A stretch of 5,884 nt of DNA from assembly GCA_013214365.1 (NCBI GenBank), contig JABSPI010000257.1:1-5884 (forward strand), read 5' to 3'. Below, piece by piece: positions 1 to 5,520 of this stretch. Origin of the DNA: Erythrobacter sp. (GTDB lineage Bacteria > Pseudomonadota > Alphaproteobacteria > Sphingomonadales > Sphingomonadaceae). How positions within the stretch are numbered: position 1 is the first letter of the stretch; each line of letters opens with the position of its first letter. The notes under the pieces are model-generated. The model searched no databases. It had not been told where the DNA came from and was given only the letters and a program-made list of their open reading frames with translations. Made by a program: the position numbers and the translations under genes.

Positions 1-437
1 GCGAGGATCGAAGGCGCCCCCAAAGACGAGGCGATCTCATCTTCATTGCCGCTTTCATCATGGCCGATCTCGGACAGAGTGACGGCCCGCCATCCGGGAA
101 AACCGCCCAGAGTGGACACGGTCAGATTGACCCGTTTTTCACCCTCCCCGGCGGTGATCCGTATATCGCGCGCGACCAGCGCGGATTCGGCATCGTTCAA
201 CCGGTTTTCCACCCGCGGATCGAGCGGACCGATTATCTCGCTTAACGGCTTGCCGACCAAGCGGCTTGCGCTGCGGCCGAGCATGTTTTCGGCCGCATGA
301 TTGGCCTCCGCAATCAGCGCATTGGGATCGATCAGCACCAGCGCAAACAAAAGGCCCGAAATCTGTGCCGCAGGATCAGGCCGCGAGGGATCGAAATTGG
401 CAATATCCGATCCGCTGGGCGTGGGCTTTGCGCTCAT
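1..437 (-). CDS. ntrB: Nitrogen regulation sensor histidine kinase NtrB, N-terminal part (runs off left edge)
   Basis: The first 145 residues of a two-component sensor kinase are visible; the gene continues beyond base 1. NtrB is a cytosolic kinase that phosphorylates the activator NtrC according to nitrogen status. No membrane segment is seen, as expected for NtrB. A PAS-type domain spans roughly residues 25-125 (LLFALVLIDPNALIAEAN, then ENMLGRSASRLVGKPL). The visible part ends at GAPSIL, exactly where family members continue into the H-box AHE(I/V)KNPL, so the catalytic histidine, the ATPase domain and probably ntrC lie outside the window. The ATG at 437-435 lies two bases after the dusB stop codon (442-440), with no clear Shine-Dalgarno sequence, which suggests translational coupling. 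The dusB-ntrB order is the known nifR3-ntrB-ntrC arrangement of alphaproteobacteria. The assignment rests on PAS content plus this context; the kinase core itself is not seen. Confidence 0.88.
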   Translation of the reverse strand, partial: MSAKPTPSGSDIANFDPSRPDPAAQISGLLFALVLIDPNALIAEANHAAENMLGRSASRLVGKPLSEIIGPLDPRVENRLNDAESALVARDIRITAGEGEKRVNLTVSTLGGFPGWRAVTLSEIGHDESGNEDEIASSLGAPSIL

Positions 438-439
438 GC

Positions 440-1462
440 TCAGGCGGCTTTGGCGGTGCGATTGAGGAAGGGTTGGTAAAACCGTTCAATCTCGCCCAGC
501 ACTTGATCGGGATCATCAATCGAATTGGCGAAATGGCGGAATTCGGCCGATCCGTGCATGCCTTTGGTGTACCATCCCAAATGTTTGCGCGCGATCTTGG
601 TCCCGACATTGCGGCCATAATGATCCAACATGCGTTCGTAATGCTCAACCAAAGTCGCATATTGCTGATCAAAGCTGGGCGTGGGGATGGTATCGCCGGT
701 GCGCCACCAATGCATCACCTGTCCCAAAAGCCACGGTTTGCCATAGGCACCGCGCCCGATCATCAGCCCATCTGCGCCCGATTGCTCCAACGCTTTGGCG
801 GCGTCATCGATGGTGCAGATATCGCCATTGACGATCACCGGGATCGACACCGCCTCTTTCACCTTGCGCACGAATGACCAATCGGCGGACCCTTTATACA
901 TCTGGTTGCGGGTGCGCCCGTGGACGGTGATCATCTTGACCCCCAAATCCTCGGCAATGCGCGCCAATTCGGGCGCGTTGAGGCTTTGATGGTCCCATCC
1001 CATGCGCATTTTGACCGTCACCGGCACATCAACCGCCTTGACGGTGGCTTCCATCAATTTGGTCGCCAATGGCACTTCGCGCATCAAAGCGGACCCGGCC
1101 AATTGGCCCACAACCTTGCGCACCGGACAACCGAAATTGATGTCGATAATCGCCGCGCCATTGCCTTCCTGCAATTTGGCCGCTTCGCCCATACTGCCCG
1201 GATCGCACCCCACCAGCTGCATCGAGACAGGCTCTTCGGTCTTGTCCCATTCCGCCTTTTGCACCGATTGCCGGGTTTCGCGGATGGCCGCCTCGCTCGC
1301 GATCATTTCGGTCACGTTGAGGCCCGAGCCAAACCGCCGCACCAATGTGCGAAACGGCATGTCGGTCACGCCGGTCATCGGCGCGAGCAAAACCGGCTCG
1401 GCAATGGTCACAGGACCGATATGGATCGGCTTCAACGCCGGAGGGGTTGGATATTGAGTCAT
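440..1462 (-). CDS. dusB: tRNA-dihydrouridine synthase DusB (NifR3 family)
   Basis: A 340-residue FMN- and NADPH-dependent enzyme that reduces uridines in the D-loop of tRNA to dihydrouridine in the cytosol; the length is normal for DusB. Visible family motifs are [14 protein letters not shown] (residues 25-38, FMN-binding start of the TIM barrel), NFGCPVRKV with the catalytic cysteine at C112, [26 protein letters not shown] and [11 protein letters not shown]. The C-terminal helical tRNA-binding region follows. The frame stays open far upstream, antisense to ispD, but the family N-terminus begins at MTQYPTPP, so ATG 1462-1460 is chosen. No good Shine-Dalgarno sequence precedes it. It is first in the unit with ntrB, two bases downstream, and is divergent from ispDF across 66 bp. 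DusB is favoured over DusA or DusC by the motifs and the ntrB partner. Confidence 0.96.
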   Translation of the reverse strand: MTQYPTPPALKPIHIGPVTIAEPVLLAPMTGVTDMPFRTLVRRFGSGLNVTEMIASEAAIRETRQSVQKAEWDKTEEPVSMQLVGCDPGSMGEAAKLQEGNGAAIIDINFGCPVRKVVGQLAGSALMREVPLATKLMEATVKAVDVPVTVKMRMGWDHQSLNAPELARIAEDLGVKMITVHGRTRNQMYKGSADWSFVRKVKEAVSIPVIVNGDICTIDDAAKALEQSGADGLMIGRGAYGKPWLLGQVMHWWRTGDTIPTPSFDQQYATLVEHYERMLDHYGRNVGTKIARKHLGWYTKGMHGSAEFRHFANSIDDPDQVLGEIERFYQPFLNRTAKAA

Positions 1463-1477
1463 GAAAGGTGTGCCTAA

Positions 1478-1506
1478 ATTATGGGCAGCGCATAGTGGAT
1501 TGCGAA
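1478..1506 (-). promoter_or_regulatory. Candidate sigma-70-type promoter for dusB-ntrB
   Basis: Read on the minus strand, TTCGCA (1506-1501) and CATAAT (1483-1478) are separated by exactly 17 bases. Transcription would begin near 1471, leaving a leader of only about nine bases before the dusB ATG at 1462. This fits the lack of a Shine-Dalgarno sequence there. The call is made by eye from hexamer similarity only; no alternative of similar quality was found in the 66-bp gap. Confidence 0.35.
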
Positions 1507-1528
1507 AATTCCGTCCAGTCCTTAAGCG

Positions 1529-2698
1529 ATGCACCCTATGGCTCAAACCGGTCCCCTCCCCCGTTTCACCGCGATTGTCGTCGCCGCTGGCAAAGGTTTG
1601 CGGGTGGGCGGCGAGATTCCCAAACAATTTCGCAATTGGCGCGGGCAACCTTTGCTGCGCCATTCGGTCGAACGCCTGTTGGACCACGGGGCGGACCATA
1701 TCATCATCGCCATTCCGCAAGGCGCCGATGATGTCGCGCGCGCCGCGCTGGGCGCGCACGACGCTGTGACCTTCGTAACCGGCGGCGCCACCCGCCAGCA
1801 ATCGGTGCTCCATGCGCTGGAGGCGTTGGCGGAACGGGGCCCATCCTATGTCTTGATCCATGATGCCGCGCGCCCCGATCTGCCGCGCGCGGTGACCCAT
1901 GGGCTGATCGATGCTTTGGCGGCGGGCAATCAGGGGGCGATCCCGGTTCTGCCTGTGGTGGACAGCCTTGCGGTGGATGAAAACGGCATGATGGGCGCCA
2001 GCCCCGACCGCGACATATTGCGCCGGGTCCAAACCCCCCAGGCATTCGTCTATGCCGATATCCTCGCCGCGCACCGGGCATGGACGGGGGCACCAAATGC
2101 GGGCGACGATGCGCAGGTTCTGGCCGCGAATGGCGGCGCTGTTGCTTTGGTGGATGGCCATGAACGGCTCAAGAAAATCACATTTGCGGAAGATTTGATG
2201 GACAATTCAACCCAGCCCGCCTTTCGGATCGGCCAAGGCTTTGACGTGCACAAATTGGTCGAGGGCGAGGAATTGTGGCTGTGCGGGATCCAGCTCGATC
2301 ACACCCATGGTCTGGCCGGGCATTCGGATGCCGATGTGGCCTTGCATGCGATCACCGATGCGGTTTTGGGCGCGATTGGCGATGGCGATATCGGCACCCA
2401 TTTCCCGCCCAGCGACCCGCAATGGAAAGGCGCGCGCTCGGGCCAGTTTCTCGAACATGCCGCAAAATTGGTCGCGCAGGCCGGCTACCGGATCGGCAAT
2501 ATCGACCTCACCATCATTTGCGAAGCGCCCAAGATCGGCCCCCACCGCCCCGCTATGCGCAGCGAAGTTGCCCGGCTCACCGGGATGGATGAAAGCGCGA
2601 TCAGCATCAAGGCGACCACGACCGAAAGGCTCGGCTTTACCGGGCGCGGCGAAGGGATCGCCGCCCAAGCGATCGCCTCTGTCGAACGTTTGGCCTGA
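1529..2698 (+). CDS. ispDF: Bifunctional IspD/IspF: MEP cytidylyltransferase and MEcPP synthase
   Basis: A 389-residue fusion enzyme of the MEP isoprenoid pathway. The N-terminal IspD domain (about 13-230) transfers CMP from CTP to methylerythritol phosphate. It shows the nucleotide-binding loop [18 protein letters not shown] (R25 and K32 match the catalytic Arg and Lys), [17 protein letters not shown] and RRVQTPQAF, with K216 in LKKITFAED. The C-terminal IspF domain (from residue 232) cyclises CDP-ME phosphate to MEcPP. It has the metal ligands D239 and H241 (in GFDVHKL) and H273 (in [11 protein letters not shown]), plus [10 protein letters not shown] and the C-terminal [14 protein letters not shown]. 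Both active sites look intact. An in-frame TAA at 1523-1525 forces the start to ATG 1529 or ATG 1538; neither has a strong ribosome site. IspD-IspF fusions are well known in alphaproteobacteria. IspE, the intervening step, is not encoded here. Confidence 0.97.
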   Translation: MHPMAQTGPLPRFTAIVVAAGKGLRVGGEIPKQFRNWRGQPLLRHSVERLLDHGADHIIIAIPQGADDVARAALGAHDAVTFVTGGATRQQSVLHALEALAERGPSYVLIHDAARPDLPRAVTHGLIDALAAGNQGAIPVLPVVDSLAVDENGMMGASPDRDILRRVQTPQAFVYADILAAHRAWTGAPNAGDDAQVLAANGGAVALVDGHERLKKITFAEDLMDNSTQPAFRIGQGFDVHKLVEGEELWLCGIQLDHTHGLAGHSDADVALHAITDAVLGAIGDGDIGTHFPPSDPQWKGARSGQFLEHAAKLVAQAGYRIGNIDLTIICEAPKIGPHRPAMRSEVARLTGMDESAISIKATTTERLGFTGRGEGIAAQAIASVERLA

Positions 2699-2783
2699 TA
2701 TCGCCCACAAGCCGCAGCCTTAAAGGCGGCTAATGGTTGGCATTGACCGCGTTTTGGGCCATCGCAGACCGGCAAACACAAGC

Positions 2784-2812
2784 TTGGCAAATAAAAGCAG
2801 CAATGGAATATA
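2784..2812 (+). promoter_or_regulatory. Weak candidate promoter just ahead of pncC
   Basis: TTGGCA (2784-2789) and AATATA (2807-2812) are separated by 17 bases. If used, transcription would start around 2818-2820, on the alternative GTG start at 2818, giving a leaderless transcript that excludes the ATG at 2803. The -10 match is poor, and read-through from ispDF is an equally good explanation for expression. Confidence 0.2.
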
Positions 2813-3330
2813 GCCGCGTGAGCAATTACCTCCTCCCCGATGCGATCACCGATCTGGCACAGCGTGTGGTCACCCAAAACGCCGATGCGGGCCGCAAGGT
2901 TGTGACCGCGGAAAGTTGTACAGGTGGCCTCGTCTCGGGCGCGATCACCGAAATTGCGGGGTCATCGGCGGTGCTCGACCGGGCGTTCGTAACCTATTCG
3001 AACGAAGCCAAGATGGAAGCCTTGGGCGTTGCATCGGATATTATTGAAACCTTTGGCGCGGTCTCGATTGCATGCGTGTGGGCGATGGCGCAAGGCGCGC
3101 TGGAGCGGTCCAACGCCGATGTCGCGGTCGCGATCAGCGGGGTTGCCGGCCCCGGTGGCGGCACGCAGCTTAAACCGGTGGGCACGGTCGTCTTTGCCCG
3201 CGCCTTTCGCAACCAGACCGGCGAACCCGAAGGCGAATTGAAGCTGTTTGACGGGGGTGACGGCGAGGATGCGCGCGCGATTATCCGCCATCAGGCGACG
3301 ATTTGCGCGCTCGAATTGTTGTTGCCGTAA
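2803..3330 (+). CDS. pncC: CinA C-terminal domain protein, probable NMN deamidase PncC
   Basis: A 175-residue single-domain protein of the CinA C-terminal family. PncC-type members convert nicotinamide mononucleotide to nicotinate mononucleotide plus ammonia, recycling the NMN released by DNA ligase. The hallmarks are TAESCTGGLVSGAITEIAG (S38 in the conserved ESCTGG is the expected nucleophile), FVTYSNEAKMEALGV, and SGVAGPGGGT followed by LKPVGTV. The N-terminal MoCF-like half of full-length CinA is absent, so this is a stand-alone PncC-type protein, not the two-domain form. The start is uncertain. The frame opens after TAA 2731-2733, with a TTG at 2737, ATG at 2803 and GTG at 2818. Family similarity begins near NYLLPDAI, so 2803 or 2818 is likely. 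GTG 2818 has a GGA ten bases upstream. The gene lies 104 bp after ispDF, and its last 40 bases overlap the opposing coq10-type gene. Deamidase activity is inferred from the family. Confidence 0.87.
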   Translation: MEYSRVSNYLLPDAITDLAQRVVTQNADAGRKVVTAESCTGGLVSGAITEIAGSSAVLDRAFVTYSNEAKMEALGVASDIIETFGAVSIACVWAMAQGALERSNADVAVAISGVAGPGGGTQLKPVGTVVFARAFRNQTGEPEGELKLFDGGDGEDARAIIRHQATICALELLLP

Positions 3331-3752
3331 AGGGCCTGCGCCCGCGCTTCGAAGGCTTCGACCATTTTGCGAAAAGCGCGGTCGAAATATTGCCCGGCCA
3401 AAGCTTGAAACACTTTGTTGCGAAACTGGAAATCGACCGCGAAATCAATCTCGCAGCTGTGTTCGTCGATTTCGCGAAAGGTCCAGACATTGTCGAGGTC
3501 GGATAGCGGCCCGTCGACATAATGGACCGCAATTTCACGCGGACGATCCTTAGCGACGCGCGAGGTGAAGCTTTCGCGCAGGCTTTTGAAACCCACCACC
3601 ATATCGGCGACCATTTCGGTCTCGCTGTCGGACCGCACGCGGGTGGCAATCACCCATGGCAGAAACTCGCCATAACGTTTCACATCCGCAACCAGATCGA
3701 ACATCTGGGCGGCGCTGTAGGGCAAGCGGCGGGTTTCGCGAATGCCAACCAT
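3291..3752 (-). CDS. Coq10/RatA-family START-like protein (ubiquinone-binding type)
   Basis: A 153-residue protein of the polyketide cyclase/START-like family that includes Coq10 and RatA. Automatic pipelines often name these 'type II toxin-antitoxin system RatA family toxin', but alphaproteobacterial members are more naturally read as Coq10-like lipid-binding proteins that help ubiquinone function at the inner membrane. The visible family pattern is RRLPYSAAQMFDLVADVKRY then GEFLPW (to W33), ADMVVGFKSLRESFTSRV in the mid strands, VDGPLSDLDNVWTF, and the long C-terminal helix FQALAGQYFDRAFRKMVEAF. There is no signal peptide or membrane segment. The start ATG (3752-3750) shares its first base with the last base of the lipA stop codon (TGATG), and no Shine-Dalgarno sequence is seen, so translation is probably coupled to lipA. 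The stop lies inside the 3' end of pncC on the other strand. No antitoxin-like RatB (RnfH) partner gene is adjacent. Confidence 0.88.
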   Translation of the reverse strand: MVGIRETRRLPYSAAQMFDLVADVKRYGEFLPWVIATRVRSDSETEMVADMVVGFKSLRESFTSRVAKDRPREIAVHYVDGPLSDLDNVWTFREIDEHSCEIDFAVDFQFRNKVFQALAGQYFDRAFRKMVEAFEARAQALYGNNNSSAQIVA

Positions 3753-4720
3753 CAGAGGGTCAAGCGGTCTTTCTTGCGCAGCTTGGCTTCGCGCGCGGCG
3801 CGCATTTGCGCAAAATCATCACCGGCGTGATAGCTGGACCGGGTGAGCGGGCTGGAGGCCACTTGCAAAAAGCCCTTGGCCCGCGCAATCGAGCCATAAG
3901 CGCCAAACGCCTTGGGGGTGACGAATTCCTCGACCTTGGCGTGTTTGGGCGTGGGTTGCAGATATTGCCCCATCGTGATGAAATCGACATCCGCGCAGCG
4001 CATATCATCCATCACCTGGTGCACTTCGAGGCGCTGTTCACCTAGACCCAGCATGATCCCCGATTTGGTGAAGATCATCGGATTGTGCGATTTCACCTCC
4101 TCCAACAAACGCAGCGACGCATAATAGCGCGCACCCGGGCGGATCGTGGGGTAAAGCCGCGGCACAGTTTCCAGATTGTGGTTGTACACATCCGGCCCCG
4201 CCTCGCAGATCGCCTCCACCGCGCGGCGCATTTTGCCGCGAAAATCAGGGGTGAGGATCTCGATCGTGGTGTTGGGCGTGTTGCGGCGCAAGGCTTCGAT
4301 CACCTTGACGAATTGCCCCGCCCCGCCATCGGGTAGATCATCCCGGTCGACCGATGTGATGACGATATGTTCCAATCCCATCTTGGCCGCCGCGACCGCG
4401 GTGTTTTCCGGCTCCATCGGGTCAACCGCGCGCGGCATGCCGGTTTTGACATTGCAAAACGCACAGGCGCGCGTGCACACATCGCCCAAAATCATGACGG
4501 TGGCGTGTTTCTTGGTCCAACATTCGCCAATATTGGGGCATGCGGCCTCTTCACACACAGTGTTGAGGTTCAATTCGCGCATCAATTTGCGGGTTTCGTT
4601 ATACCCTTGGCTGACAGGGGCGCGCACACGGATCCAGTCGGGCTTGCGTTGCCGCGCCGGGCGCTGCGTCTGGTCAGCAGAATCACTCTTTGACGTAGGG
4701 GCATTGGCGAGATCGTTCAT
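3752..4720 (-). CDS. lipA: Lipoyl synthase LipA (radical SAM)
   Basis: A 322-residue enzyme that inserts two sulfur atoms into protein-bound octanoyl groups, making the lipoyl cofactor of pyruvate and 2-oxoglutarate dehydrogenases and of the glycine cleavage H protein. All cluster ligands are present. The auxiliary 4Fe-4S cysteines are C56, C61 and C67 (in [14 protein letters not shown]), with the C-terminal RSSY motif at 294-297 supplying the serine ligand. The radical-SAM cysteines are C82, C86 and C89 (in CTRACAFC). [13 protein letters not shown] and MLGLGE are also typical. The N-terminal 27 residues are polar, Ser/Gln/Arg-rich and low in conservation, as is common. The frame can be extended to a TTG at 4756, but ATG 4720 gives the family-typical N-terminus. 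It is followed by the coq10-type gene with a one-base overlap. Upstream are 193 bp without a gene. Confidence 0.97.
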   Translation of the reverse strand: MNDLANAPTSKSDSADQTQRPARQRKPDWIRVRAPVSQGYNETRKLMRELNLNTVCEEAACPNIGECWTKKHATVMILGDVCTRACAFCNVKTGMPRAVDPMEPENTAVAAAKMGLEHIVITSVDRDDLPDGGAGQFVKVIEALRRNTPNTTIEILTPDFRGKMRRAVEAICEAGPDVYNHNLETVPRLYPTIRPGARYYASLRLLEEVKSHNPMIFTKSGIMLGLGEQRLEVHQVMDDMRCADVDFITMGQYLQPTPKHAKVEEFVTPKAFGAYGSIARAKGFLQVASSPLTRSSYHAGDDFAQMRAAREAKLRKKDRLTL

Positions 4721-4768
4721 GACCGCCCATCTAGTGCCCCCACGCGCCCGAAGCAAGCAAAGCGCACG

Positions 4769-4807
4769 GCATCATACACGGCGGCCTCCCCCGCATGATA
4801 CACCGCC
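4769..4807 (-). promoter_or_regulatory. Tandem near-identical direct repeats with -10-like cores upstream of lipA
   Basis: On the plus strand GCATCATACACGGC (4769-4782) and GCATGATACACCGC (4793-4806) match at 12 of 14 positions and start 24 bases apart. Read towards lipA, each copy contains a -10-like hexamer, TATCAT (4800-4795) and TATGAT (4776-4771). The nearer hexamer would start transcription near 4764, about 44 bases before the lipA ATG. No good -35 hexamer sits at the right distance from either. The repeats could be two binding sites for a regulator or simply promoter elements; the sequence does not decide. Confidence 0.3.
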
Positions 4808-4843
4808 ATGCCCGCTTGCCGTCGCAAAGGCGGCCGGATGTTG

Positions 4844-4904
4844 ATTTGGGCGCAAGCACCTTGCGCAGATTTACAACCGCGCCGCCGCGCATCCACGCCC
4901 AAAT
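4844..4904. repeat. Intergenic inverted repeat with a nested hairpin
   Basis: A perfect 9-bp inverted repeat, ATTTGGGCG (4844-4852) and CGCCCAAAT (4896-4904), encloses 43 bases. A second perfect 7-bp hairpin, GCGCAAG (4850-4856) and CTTGCGC (4860-4866) with a 3-base loop, shares three bases with its left arm, so the two structures cannot fully form together. The element begins 10 bases beyond the stop of the SnoaL-like gene. It has no T-run on either strand, so it is not a standard intrinsic terminator. It might protect or end the upstream transcript in a factor-dependent way, or act in the lipA leader region. Confidence 0.45.
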
Positions 4905-4913
4905 GGCCGGCCC

Positions 4914-5291
4914 TTATTCGGGCATAAGCGAGGAATGGTGCTCGATAATTTTCCAACCATCGCCGCTGCGCGCATAGACATAGGTGAAGCGGCATTGCGC
5001 ATGGCTGGTTTCACCATCAGCGGTCAGGGCAAAGGTGTAGACGCCCGAATGCACCGCGACATCGCCCAGATCGCGGATATTGGACTGGTCGATCGTGCCA
5101 AATGGCTTTTTCTGGAGGAAGTGGACGAAATAATCGCGGATCTCTGCGTGATTATGGCGCACATCGTTCGACAAGGTCGGCAACAGAATCGCATCATCAG
5201 CGTAGAGCGCGACGACCTGATCAGGGTCGCAGGTTTGCAATGCGGCGTTCCATTGATCGAACAAGCCACCAATTTCGGCGTTTGCGGTCAT
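4914..5291 (-). CDS. SnoaL-like / CaMKII association-domain family protein (SgcJ/EcaC type)
   Basis: A 125-residue protein with the NTF2-like cone fold expected of the SgcJ/EcaC and CaMKII association-domain families. Family-like stretches are LFDQWNAALQTCDPDQVVAL then YADDAILLPTLSN (about residues 10-42), IRDYFVHFLQKKPFGTI in the middle, and the ending WKIIEHHSSLMPE (113-125). The length is normal for a single complete domain. No signal peptide or membrane segment is seen. Biochemical function is unknown: members include enzymes, oligomerisation domains and binding proteins, so no reaction is assigned. The start ATG 5291-5289 has a consensus AAGGAG seven bases upstream, unlike the weak sites elsewhere in the window, suggesting efficient independent translation. 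The gene seems to be its own transcription unit: the TPR gene upstream ends in a terminator, and lipA lies 193 bp downstream. Confidence 0.85.
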   Translation of the reverse strand: MTANAEIGGLFDQWNAALQTCDPDQVVALYADDAILLPTLSNDVRHNHAEIRDYFVHFLQKKPFGTIDQSNIRDLGDVAVHSGVYTFALTADGETSHAQCRFTYVYARSGDGWKIIEHHSSLMPE

Positions 5292-5298
5292 GTCGGGT

Positions 5299-5304
5299 CT
5301 CCTT
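5299..5304 (-). promoter_or_regulatory. Strong Shine-Dalgarno site of the SnoaL-like gene
   Basis: On the minus strand AAGGAG lies at 5304-5299, seven bases before the ATG at 5291. It fixes the start codon and is the best ribosome binding site in the window. Confidence 0.8.
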
Positions 5305-5337
5305 ATGTCGCTCTAGCGCGTGTTTGTGTCACGCGGG

Positions 5338-5365
5338 CTTTTATGTGAACTTTGGGGAAAGGCAA
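5338..5365 (-). promoter_or_regulatory. Candidate promoter of the SnoaL-like gene
   Basis: On the minus strand TTGCCT (5365-5360) and TAAAAG (5343-5338) are 16 bases apart, each matching 4 of 6 consensus positions. Transcription would begin near 5331, giving a 5' leader of about 40 bases that includes the AAGGAG site. An overlapping CATAAA (5345-5340) has too short a spacer. The terminator just upstream makes an independent promoter in this gap likely, but its exact location is a guess. Confidence 0.3.
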
Positions 5366-5458
5366 TTGGGTCTGCGCGCTTGCGCCCGCGAGCGGGTCCA
5401 GATCAATCCTGCGAACCTTGCCATTTGTGCGTTTGAGGTAGCCCCGATGGGGGCGCGT

Positions 5459-5496
5459 AAGAAAAGGGGCGCCGGAAGACATGCTCCTGGCGCCCC
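5459..5496 (-). terminator. Intrinsic terminator of the TPR-protein gene
   Basis: On the minus strand GGGGCGCC (5496-5489) pairs perfectly with GGCGCCCC (5473-5466). One G-C and one G-U pair extend the stem inward, leaving a loop of about 11 bases. The stem is followed at once by TTTTCTT (5465-5459). It starts 24 bases after the TPR gene's stop codon. On the plus strand the stem lacks a T-run, so it acts in one direction. This is the only classical intrinsic terminator found in the window. Confidence 0.8.
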
Positions 5497-5520
5497 CAAA
5501 TTGTTTAGCTCGCGCCTGGT

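Noticed and set aside
266..1477. Long plus-strand frames (266-877 and 920-1477) opposite ntrB and dusB.
   Set aside because: They are antisense shadows of genes with clear motifs, and their own translations are Arg/His-rich with no recognisable domain.
1463..2161. Open minus-strand frame that would extend DusB by over 230 residues antisense to ispD.
   Set aside because: The extension lies wholly within the ispDF coding region apart from the short divergent gap, shows no domain, and the DusB family N-terminus begins at ATG 1462. Long antisense frames are common in GC-rich genes.
2207..2710. A 167-residue minus-strand frame opposite the IspF domain.
   Set aside because: It mirrors a gene with intact catalytic residues, and its translation has no family features.
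2710..2731. AGCCGC/GCGGCT inverted repeat just after ispDF as a terminator.
   Set aside because: Only a 6-bp stem with a 10-base loop and no following T-run, so it is not a convincing intrinsic terminator; chance is likely in GC-rich DNA.
3291..3752. Reading the coq10-type gene as a RatA toxin in a toxin-antitoxin system.
   Set aside because: No RatB/RnfH-like partner is adjacent, the gene is coupled to lipA, and the name is a frequent automatic label for Coq10-like START proteins.
4717..4995. A 92-residue minus-strand frame covering the gap between the SnoaL-like gene and lipA.
   Set aside because: It starts inside the SnoaL-like gene in another frame, ends within lipA, has Arg/Cys/His-rich composition and no ribosome site. 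The apparent [16 protein letters not shown] repeat only reflects the DNA direct repeat.
5385..5396. CCCGC-GA-GCGGG palindrome in the promoter region of the SnoaL-like gene as an operator or hairpin.
   Set aside because: The two-base loop is too tight for a full stem, and short GC palindromes are expected at this base composition. No known operator is matched.
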